A stretch of 64,000 nucleotides of DNA from positions 13,447,896-13,511,895 of the forward strand of contig NC_135001.1 in the NCBI RefSeq assembly GCF_051020985.1, read 5' to 3'. The notes under the pieces were generated by a model. It was given only the letters and a program-made list of their open reading frames with translations. It was not told the DNA's origin and did not search any database. Both the position numbers and the translations under genes were made by a program. This document shows, piece after piece, positions 61,401-64,000 of this stretch (position 1 is its first letter; each line of letters starts with the position of its first letter). This stretch comes from Nomia melanderi. Lineage: Eukaryota; Arthropoda; Insecta; Hymenoptera; Halictidae.

Positions 61401-62662
61401 GTACAAGTGCAATAAATAATATATGACGCCATCTTATTGAATGAAATAACCTGGGCAGGGGGCAGGGTAGTAACAATAATGTATAATATGTGGTTAATCA
61501 AAAGTAAAAGTTTAATTTATTTAATATAGCGTGTTTCATAGATGTACATAGTTCGCAAAATGCAGATTCTGGTTACTGAAAAATGCATTGTTTTCTACAT
61601 TTAAAATCTATTGCACTTTCGACGTAAAAAAATACGTGATCACGAACAATAAGTTGGATGTAAATTAGTTGAATACTCAAGACTATAAATGAAGTATAAA
61701 GATCTATGCTAAACTTATTAAATCAATTAAAATTGAATATATAAAATACTACGGGTACATAATCCCTGCTATATAAAACGATTTTCATTTCAAAAATAAA
61801 AACTTTGTGCAAATAAATTCCATTTGTCTGTTTATATAACGTTTGATTGGAAACGCAAAATATTTACTGTCATTTAAGCAACTTTATAATATTCGCATAA
61901 TGTAAAAAAAATATAATCACCATATGCTTAAATCTATACCTCGCAACTTTTGTCTGAAGCATTTTTTTTGTATCACTCATATTTTTTAAGGTATTGAATT
62001 TCCCGATCGAAACAGTGTTGATATAATTATAATATACACAACAGCAATACTTTTTACACATTGAATATAACATGCTTGAAATATACTTTACATTTGCTGA
62101 TACTCCTTTATATGTATTGCAGTTTATAAATTATACAATATTATTATCATACATTAAATAAAAGAAATGATGTCTAACTCGTATGGTAGATAAAATATAA
62201 CCGAAAAATTGTAGGTTCATAAGGTAAAATAAGGTACTATTCCTTTAGAAGAAGAATAATAAAAATACTAAACAGAAAACGGAAAAATACATTTTCGGTT
62301 AGTTAATAAAATACCTGGAACTCTACATATTGTTATATAGCTGTACATACTTTTATGTGACCTAATCATAATAGCACACACTCCTTTCATCATCCAATAA
62401 AACCATTCACAGTAGACAAAGTAATCTTGAGTCTCCAACGTTACAATCAATTGCTTCTCCCTGCTTCTAAAACCGCCTACATCGTCGTCATTAACGGTCT
62501 ACTCAGTCCCACGATCTCTTTGCAGAACCAGAGGACGATGAGTGCACGGACGTGGGGTCAGATTGCGCGGAGCTGATTGAGAAGCTGAGAACATGGCTGT
62601 GCCATTTGCAATCTGTGAAAAAACGCTGCTGCGCGTCCATAAAGGCGATTTGCTCCGCCTGA
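28432..62662 (+). CDS. ADAMTS-like secreted zinc metalloprotease (M12B), spliced gene, 774-aa PLAC-like form
   Basis: The join is 28432-28491, 38402-38462, 40325-40530, 41082-41171, 44491-44692, 44972-45101, 45402-45531, 46077-46219, then 47046-47098 or 50167-50222, then 55841-55967, 56997-57161, 57407-57533, 57978-58082, 58519-58670, 59375-59811 and 62526-62662. It totals 2325 nt with exon 9a, and every junction keeps frame with GT-AG borders. Domain order (9a numbering): signal peptide 1-18; prodomain to 230 with furin sites RSRR (219-222) and RVKR (227-230); catalytic domain 231 to about 455 with zinc motif H396-D407 and Met-turn M431; disintegrin-like Cys module about 457-545; low-complexity stalk about 585-729; six-Cys module 736-772. 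It should cleave extracellular or matrix proteins. The canonical ADAMTS central thrombospondin repeat is missing. Drosophila stall is a candidate relative, but this cannot be settled by eye. Family call is firm; exact orthology is not. Confidence 0.93.
29745..29982. mobile_element. TTAA-flanked MITE (piggyBac-like), 238 bp, in intron 1
   Basis: TTAA at 29741-29744 and 29983-29986 flanks termini CCATTTGCACTC and GAGTGCAAAGGGT. The termini match those of the element at 4396-4570, while the interiors differ. It is non-coding and presumably was mobilised in trans. Confidence 0.7.
30842..30857. promoter_or_regulatory. Palindromic octamer-like site in intron 1
   Basis: CGTTTGCATGCAAACG is a perfect 16-bp palindrome carrying ATGCAAA on both strands, the core of POU/octamer sites. 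It sits in a higher-GC patch (30720-31170) of the long first intron, a plausible enhancer. Binding is inference. Confidence 0.35.
31480..31570 (+). repeat. ATAAT/ATACCTAAT microsatellite
   Basis: Imperfect ATAATATA and TACCTAATAT units. Confidence 0.7.
32266..32536. mobile_element. Pogo/Tigger-like MITE remnant
   Basis: The left end TACTAGCAATCCTCAAATAA and the right end, read on the reverse strand as TACAGCCAACCCACGGATAA, are similar inverted termini next to TA. The interior repeats ATAACACGG-type motifs (near 32310, 32430, 32480 and 32495), typical of short Tc/mariner-pogo derivatives with CGAATAACACGG ends. It carries no transposase. Confidence 0.55.
32581..32990 (-). pseudogene. Degraded non-LTR retrotransposon 3' end (jockey-like)
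   Basis: The reverse-strand frame (32965 to 32645) reads DDLIKHIKKRILTNWQIEWH, a signature of the RNase H/C-terminal part of jockey-type ORF2 (I-K-x-x-I...W-Q-x-E-W). It ends NKGKLGNLIKFIKGPHLMKK, a common closing motif. The central C-H-x-x-L region is scrambled, so the copy is decayed. An A-rich tract lies about 55 bp past the stop (32581-32589 as T's on the + strand), fitting a retroposon tail. Only the last few hundred bases are present, typical 5' truncation. Confidence 0.6.
34461..34478. repeat. Solo end of the TTAA MITE family
   Basis: CCGAGTGCAAAGGGTTAA matches the right terminus of the MITEs at 4396 and 29745, but no left terminus was found upstream. Similar lone ends (GCAAAGGGTTAA) occur at 10961-10972 and 51648-51658. 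Confidence 0.45.
36028..36108 (+). repeat. AT microsatellite
   Basis: Repeated ATATATTATT units. The apparent tyrosine/isoleucine-rich open frame here is an artefact of the repeat. Confidence 0.9.
38402..38462 (+). CDS. Exon 2: start of prodomain
   Basis: The acceptor is TTTGTTGCAG and the donor is TCTG|GTAATT. It encodes residues 21-40 (IHEHMTREEMLSVFHTGHES) plus the first base of codon 41. The Met-Thr-Arg-Glu-Glu helix followed by a VF...H turn resembles the opening of ADAMTS-type prodomains in arthropods. It joins in frame to exon 1 (phase 0) and exon 3 (phase 1). It lies 9.9 kb downstream of exon 1. Confidence 0.85.
38463..40324 (+). other. Intron 2
   Basis: This AT-rich 1.9 kb intron has no recognised element apart from a perfect 20-bp palindrome at 39940-39959. 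The open frames at 38879-39121 and 39381-39581 look like chance. Confidence 0.8.
40325..40530 (+). CDS. Exon 3: prodomain
   Basis: The acceptor is AAATTTCAG and the donor is ACT|GTAAGT. It encodes residues 41-109. Recognisable reprolysin-propeptide features are the opening VPAYEVVPVLH, the HLKAFGKD core (the family usually has H-x-K/R-A-F-G) and the hydrophobic run ANLPMWVV. An N-glycosylation sequon NTS lies at 95-97. The 5' phase (1) matches exon 2 and the 3' phase is 0. Confidence 0.92.
40632..40772 (+). repeat. Dispersed repeat, family A, in intron 3
   Basis: ATTAACACTAAAACTACCGT begins the copy, then GAAAATGACAAGTTTCAGTT and TTATTGATATC, ending AATAAATAGTTTCACTTAAA. The end block is shared with 63305-63445. 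Confidence 0.6.
40776..40830 (+). repeat. AT microsatellite in intron 3
   Basis: ATATAATATAATATAATAT-type array next to the family A copy. Confidence 0.7.
40928..40975 (-). repeat. Pogo-like terminal sequence in intron 3
   Basis: AACGGAGGCCCGTTAATTCA then AAGTCGGATAAGGGAGAGTT and TACTGTA parallels 56725-56775. In reverse it starts TACAGTAAACTCTCCCTTAT, close to pogo/Tigger ends. A matching opposite end was not found. Confidence 0.45.
41082..41171 (+). CDS. Exon 4: prodomain
   Basis: The acceptor is TTTTTTCAG and the donor is GTT|GTAAGA. It encodes 30 residues (110-139), including DTDIGDIYQD and SILLHRDANGKVLV. Both ends are phase 0. The segment continues the propeptide beta-rich fold, and no cysteine is present. 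Confidence 0.9.
44491..44692 (+). CDS. Exon 5: prodomain
   Basis: The acceptor is TTTTCCAACAG and the donor is TTCA|GTAAGT. It encodes residues 140-206 plus one base. The start DGNIGSELVIRPLP matches the usual propeptide turn (D-G-x-I-G...I-x-P). The end KKVPKPNYDEYSDF is a Lys/Pro/Tyr-rich linker. An N-glycosylation sequon NVT lies at 175-177. The upstream intron is 3.3 kb. Confidence 0.92.
44972..45101 (+). CDS. Exon 6: furin sites and start of mature protease
   Basis: The acceptor is TTCGTTTCAG and the donor is TATAG|GTGAGA. It encodes residues 207-249. Two basic processing sites sit eight residues apart: RSRR (219-222) and RVKR (227-230). The mature enzyme would begin at Glu231 with EAPYVIYPEILCIVDYDGY, a first catalytic-domain strand that includes Cys242. 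Proprotein convertases in the secretory pathway should remove the prodomain here. Phases are 1 and 2. Confidence 0.93.
45402..45531 (+). CDS. Exon 7: catalytic domain, helix A and strands
   Basis: The acceptor is CTATTTTGCAG and the donor is CGA|GTAATG. It encodes residues 250-293. RLHGGDNVQIKRYFVSFWNG and VDLRYKLLKGPKIRISIAGI are typical of the N-terminal half of reprolysin domains, with a helix followed by the strand carrying I-x-I-x-G-I. Phase 0 at the 3' end. Confidence 0.93.
46077..46219 (+). CDS. Exon 8: catalytic domain
   Basis: The acceptor is ATTTCTGATAG and the donor is ACGAA|GTAAGA. It encodes residues 294-340 and two bases of Lys341. DATPYLERNRVGRDAIDSAA supplies a long helix, and LPVYDIAVAVT is the strand before the alternative exon. 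A second AG three nucleotides into the GGAAG sequence was considered, but 46077 is the frame-consistent acceptor. The 3' phase (2) is the shared donor for both exon 9 variants. Confidence 0.91.
46500..46692 (-). repeat. Dispersed repeat, family B, copy 2 (upstream of exon 9a)
   Basis: It is the inverted counterpart of 10998-11180 and ends at TAGTTCTAGTGTTAA, the same terminal sequence seen in family A. This suggests that both families share an end and may be related non-autonomous elements. Confidence 0.7.
47046..47098 (+). CDS. Exon 9a: alternative active-site loop (basic version)
   Basis: The acceptor is TCGCAAAACAG and the donor is GCCG|GTATGG, which is a weak donor. With flanking bases it reads K-YDMCRRRKGGRCTKGTA-G (341-359). 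It corresponds to the ADAMTS segment D-L-C-G...C-D-T-L-G-x-A before the zinc helix. The two Cys (345 and 353) are seven residues apart and the loop is strongly basic. It is interchangeable with exon 9b 3.1 kb downstream, because both take phase 2 in and give phase 1 out. Confidence 0.85.
47099..50166 (+). other. Intron between alternative exons 9a and 9b
   Basis: It is 3.1 kb of AT-rich DNA. If the exons are mutually exclusive, regulatory pairing or binding sites that enforce the choice should lie here or just outside. No strong long inverted pairing was spotted by eye. The open frames at 48583-48780 and 49314-49646 are low-complexity and not convincing. Confidence 0.75.
50167..50222 (+). CDS. 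Exon 9b: alternative active-site loop (near-neutral version)
   Basis: The acceptor is TTGCATTGCAG and the donor is GCAG|GTACGT, a better donor than that of 9a. It reads K-LDMCRRQYANDVCNRGTA-G. It is clearly homologous to exon 9a (DMCRR...C.+GTAG) but one codon longer, with eight residues between its cysteines and an acidic residue in place of several Arg/Lys. Skipping both exons (0 nt) or including both (109 nt) breaks the frame; either one alone keeps it. This is the layout of mutually exclusive exons. Confidence 0.85.
51055..51222 (+). repeat. 28-bp minisatellite in the 9b-10 intron
   Basis: The unit TTTAATCATATTCCCATTTT plus CTCAAGAA repeats about four times at 51114-51222, two units being identical, with degraded earlier units from about 51055. 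Confidence 0.9.
52987..53003 (+). repeat. (TA)n microsatellite
   Basis: Short uninterrupted TA run. Confidence 0.85.
54262..54450 (-). repeat. Dispersed repeat, family A, long copy (inverted)
   Basis: The reverse complement matches 10655-10840 over nearly its full length, including the AAGTATTTAGTATTTAGGAG and AAACTACCGTATTCGTAAAA blocks. It sits in the intron between exons 9b and 10. Confidence 0.65.
54932..55019 (+). repeat. AT-rich tandem repeat, period about 29 bp, three units
   Basis: Units of the form TATTATTAAAAATAATATTA followed by TTATAAGTT recur three times with small changes. Confidence 0.8.
55841..55967 (+). CDS. Exon 10: catalytic domain, first half of zinc motif
   Basis: The acceptor is ATCTATTCAG and the donor is CATTT|GTAAGT. 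It encodes residues 359-400. FAYVGGACVVNKRLEKVNSV is followed by IIEDTGGFSGIIVAAHEVGH. The last five residues are the first half of the zinc-binding HExxHxxGxxHD motif, with zinc ligands His396 and His400 and catalytic Glu397. The exon ends in phase 2 inside codon 401, so the motif is split by an intron. Confidence 0.96.
56350..56380 (-). repeat. Tc1/mariner-like terminal sequence
   Basis: On the reverse strand it reads TACACTGTCGATCAAAAGTT then TTGGACCAAC, resembling Tc1/mariner ends. Only one end is visible. Confidence 0.4.
56477..56716. mobile_element. GC-rich element with about 29-bp inverted termini inside the zinc-motif intron
   Basis: ACCGTCCGTTGCAACAAACT at the left is mirrored at the right by AGGTTCGCTGCAACGGACGG; the arms also share TGGCACTC/GAGTGCCA. 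The interior is unusually GC-rich for this intron. It may be nested beside a pogo-like end at 56725-56775. No coding function was seen in its 128-codon reverse frame. Confidence 0.6.
56725..56775 (-). repeat. Pogo-like terminal sequence
   Basis: AACGGAGGCCGGTTAAAGCG, then AAGTCGAATAAAAAGGAGTC and TACTGCAGTA, is the same family as 40928-40975. Read in reverse it begins with a TACTGCAGTAGACTCC-type end, as in pogo/Tigger termini. Confidence 0.45.
56997..57161 (+). CDS. Exon 11: zinc motif second half and Met-turn
   Basis: The acceptor is AAATATTATAG and the donor is TTAAA|GTAAAC. With exon 10 it completes HEVGHLLGAVHD (396-407), a full match to the M12B/ADAMTS consensus, so His406 is the third zinc ligand. 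CRWEDGYIMSD follows, where Met431 is the structural Met-turn, then KGFKWSHCSVSSFHHFL, the terminal helix of the catalytic domain. Cys423 and Cys446 are the likely disulfide partners of this lobe. Confidence 0.96.
57407..57533 (+). CDS. Exon 12: start of disintegrin-like Cys module
   Basis: The acceptor is TTATTTTAG and the donor is TTC|GTAAGT. It encodes residues 456-498. GDTATCLYN leads to the module; LPGKLLSLDAQCRKDRGTSA followed by CF matches ADAMTS disintegrin-like domains (LPG...Y-x-x-x-x-Q-C-x-x-x-x-G...C). Cysteines are at 462, 488 and 497. The 3' phase is 0. Confidence 0.93.
57978..58082 (+). CDS. Exon 13: disintegrin-like/ADAMTS Cys module
   Basis: The acceptor is TTGCATTATAG and the donor is CAG|GTAAAC. 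It encodes residues 499-533, 35 codons with phase 0 at both ends. KDDRVCAQLFCFDAGSGYCV then GSPCGDGQ follows the ADAMTS pattern C-x-x-L-x-C...G-x-x-C...A-x-G-T/S-x-C-G. Cysteines are at 504, 509, 517 and 529. Confidence 0.94.
58519..58670 (+). CDS. Exon 14: end of Cys module and linker
   Basis: The acceptor is ACAATTCTAG and the donor is TACAG|GTAATA. It encodes residues 534-583. YCLNGKCV (Cys535, Cys540) closes the ADAMTS Cys module. In a canonical ADAMTS a thrombospondin type 1 repeat (W-x-x-W-x-x-C) would follow. Instead the exon continues as a polar Tyr/Asn/Pro linker with an NNT sequon at 579-581 and no tryptophans. This is direct evidence that the central repeat is absent. Confidence 0.92.
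59375..59811 (+). CDS. Exon 15: low-complexity Ser/Thr/Asn/Tyr stalk
   Basis: The acceptor is TTTGATACAG and the strong donor is CGGG|GTAAGAG. It encodes residues 584-729. It opens with RYPWDSTTHS and continues as Ser/Thr/Asn/Tyr/Lys-rich sequence with a run of serines encoded by TCG repeats near 59448-59470. There are no cysteines. It looks like an extended, probably O-glycosylated stalk between the Cys module and the C-terminal end. The open frame continues through the donor to a stop at 59928, which would give the retained-intron form. Confidence 0.85.
59812..59930 (+). CDS. Alternative C-terminus by retention of the last intron: hydrophobic tail
   Basis: If donor 59811 is not used, the frame reads on for 39 codons to TGA at 59928-59930. 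The tail begins GKRNLYQTRD and is then strongly hydrophobic, with IIFFPQITILLLFFLAPLIS at 740-759 and a short end TVFSTMLSA. Such a tail at the extreme C-terminus fits a GPI-anchor signal or a single membrane segment. Residues 729-732 read RGKR, a possible convertase site just outside the membrane. T-rich intron sequence can give Leu/Phe runs by chance, so transcript evidence decides. Confidence 0.45.
59931..60434 (+). other. Possible 3' UTR of the retained-intron form, with two poly(A) signals
   Basis: Downstream of the TGA is pyrimidine-rich sequence and then AATAAA at 60373-60378 and again at 60429-60434, followed by GT/T-rich DNA. This would let a transcript that keeps the intron end here, before the PLAC-like exon. 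AATAAA is common by chance in such AT-rich DNA. Confidence 0.35.
60435..62525 (+). other. Remainder of the last intron
   Basis: This is AT-rich DNA with no protein-like frame. The reverse-strand open frames at 60840-61064 and 61870-62073 have ordinary intron composition. It is taken as intron of the PLAC-like form and as downstream DNA of the retained-intron form. Confidence 0.7.
62526..62662 (+). CDS. Exon 16: C-terminal six-cysteine PLAC-like module
   Basis: The acceptor is CGATCTCTTTGCAG. Joined at phase 1 to the donor at 59811 it reads E-PEDDECTDVGSDC, then AELIEKLRTWLCHLQSVKKR, CCASIKAICSA and stop. Six cysteines in the order C-x6-C-x11-C-x8-CC-x6-C match PLAC (protease and lacunin) domains, which usually end ADAMTS and lacunin-type matrix proteins; ShKT domains are a weaker alternative. 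The correct phase and the family-typical position both support it, although the intron is 2.7 kb. Confidence 0.82.
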
Positions 62663-63200
62663 TTCAACAGACGAGGAGAACGATAAAAATTGATTAGAAC
62701 GTCGCGGTGGCGCAGTCGTCTACGCAACCGACAGACAAAATCGGCGAGCACTCGGCAAACAATTCAGCTCATCAATCGAGTAGAAACCTCGACTGAACAG
62801 GACTAGATCGTGTCCTCGGTGTCGGAACGTGTCTTCCGAACGACTCTCCGAAGTCCTGAACGCTCCGGCGGCCCCGGCTGCGCATCGAAGTGCAATCCCC
62901 TCGATTAAGTAGATACATATAACTGTGTTACCCCAGATATAATTTCATTCTTTCTTTTTTTACGGTAGTACCGCAGGAGCTTTGTACAGAGAACGGGTGT
63001 TACGAATTCGACCATTAAGAGAACTATTTCGATCGACACTGCATTTGGTATTCAGACGCATATTTATTCGATCGCACGCGATCGCGCGGGTCACCCTTTG
63101 TGTCGCGATATAGAAGTATTTCATTGTATATGCGCGTTCGTGTGCGCGAGTACGAGAAGAGCTTTCCTAAATCATGAAAATTGTAGCGCAAGACAATAAA
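62663..63200 (+). other. 3' UTR with poly(A) signal (PLAC-like form)
   Basis: After the stop at 62660-62662 the sequence stays higher in GC than its surroundings and has no protein-like frame. AATAAA at 63195-63200 (in AGACAATAAATGTG) is a plausible polyadenylation signal followed by T/G-rich sequence. The UTR end near 63220 is inferred. Confidence 0.6.
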
Positions 63201-63220
63201 TGTGATTATACAATGGATGC

Positions 63221-64000
63221 GCTTCGTTTCGATTTCATTTACCTGTGTCGTTTACCTGTAACGAAATTCTTTGTTCCATAGGTCGTACGAAATTCGCCTG
63301 TTTTTAACACTAAGACTACTGTACCCGAAAAAATGGCGGGTATTAGATTTTTTGTTCAGCAATTATTGGTATCATCAAAGTGCTAAATAATCAAAATTAT
63401 TGTGAAACTAAATAGTTTCACTTGAATACTGCAATAAATATATGAAGAAACTGGGAAAAATTCCATTGTTACAATTTTTATAAGAATTATACATTTTAAC
63501 ACTTTATCTACCACTCCCGATCGAGGCAATCAGTAATTACCAATATGGTTTTCGTTATCGCGCAGGAGTGTATGTTTTCATTTGCAAGACTTTGTAATTT
63601 TTAAATTAAAGTCTAAGGGAATCTCGTAATGTTGTTCTGATTTCTTTTGTTTTAAACCAGCATGATTTCAACAGGTTACCGATTATTAATAAGCATTCGA
63701 AATTGAAAAGCCCTCCTTGGGTCCTGTTTTCTCGGACTCCTATCGCTGCAGTCCCCGAGTTTTGAAAAAGAGGAATATTTTTACCGGATGCACAAATTAA
63801 GCATTGGTCATGCCTAAAAGAAATATAGTGTAATATTAAAAAAAAGAGAAATTTTCCGGATATATAACTTCGATGTTGTGTACGGCTAGAGAAAAAGGCA
63901 AAGGTTTCGACTGTGACTTCGAAGGGCCTGATCAGTTCCTGAGCAAACTGCAAAAGGGACGCACAAGGATACTGTACAGTGCGTTACTCACATAATCCCA
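63221..64000. other. Downstream DNA after the gene
   Basis: It holds a dispersed-repeat copy (63305-63445) and then unremarkable DNA. A reverse-strand open frame at 63606-63953 has no recognisable domain. Confidence 0.6.
63305..63445 (+). repeat. Dispersed repeat, family A, downstream of the gene
   Basis: TTAACACTAAGACTACTGTA is followed by AAAAAATGGCGGGTATTAGA, CAATTATTGGTATC and AAATAGTTTCACTTGAATAC. It parallels 40632-40772 block for block. Confidence 0.6.

Noticed and set aside
62503..62751. 82-codon reverse-strand frame
   Set aside because: It is antisense to the six-Cys exon and its flank; the + strand reading has the splice acceptor, phase and cysteine pattern.

Overview
The window looks like nuclear DNA from an insect, most likely a hymenopteran such as a bee or other aculeate. 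It is strongly AT-rich, its genes are split by GT-AG introns of 0.25 to 10 kb, its transposon load is light, and most repeats are short DNA-transposon relics with TTAA or TA flanks. The species assignment is inference from composition and repeat style. No bacterial operons, CRISPR arrays or rRNA were seen, and no tRNA gene was recognised by eye.

One protein-coding gene is clearly supported. It runs on the + strand from about 28.4 kb to 63.2 kb and encodes a secreted zinc metalloprotease of the M12B/ADAMTS-like group. Fourteen constitutive coding exons, one mutually exclusive pair and two alternative 3' ends were assembled by hand; all splice phases agree. The protein has a signal peptide, a Cys-free prodomain, two tandem furin-type sites (RSRR and RVKR), a catalytic domain with HEVGHLLGAVHD and a Met-turn (GYIM), and an ADAMTS-type disintegrin-like Cys module. 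No thrombospondin repeat follows. A Ser/Thr/Asn/Tyr-rich stalk comes next, then one of two ends: a six-cysteine PLAC-like module (774 aa) or, if the last intron is retained, a hydrophobic tail (768 aa).

Two points stand out. First, two alternative copies of exon 9 (47046-47098 and 50167-50222) have the same phase and different lengths (53 and 56 nt). They encode two versions of a disulfide loop close to the active site, one very basic and one near neutral. Second, the C-terminal choice could switch the enzyme between a soluble form that binds matrix and a membrane-tethered form.

Region by region: 1-28.39 kb is gene-poor AT-rich DNA with scattered higher-GC islands, a diverged tandem duplication, a TTAA-flanked MITE, dispersed repeats and a 0.53 kb palindromic element. 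28.4-38.4 kb is exon 1 and the long first intron, which holds a second TTAA MITE, a pogo-like MITE and a degraded non-LTR retrotransposon end. 38.4-46.2 kb carries the prodomain and the first half of the catalytic domain. 46.2-55.8 kb carries the alternative exon pair in large introns. 55.8-59.9 kb carries the active site, disintegrin-like module and stalk. 62.5-63.2 kb carries the PLAC-like exon and 3' UTR. The final 0.8 kb holds another copy of a dispersed repeat and no recognisable gene.
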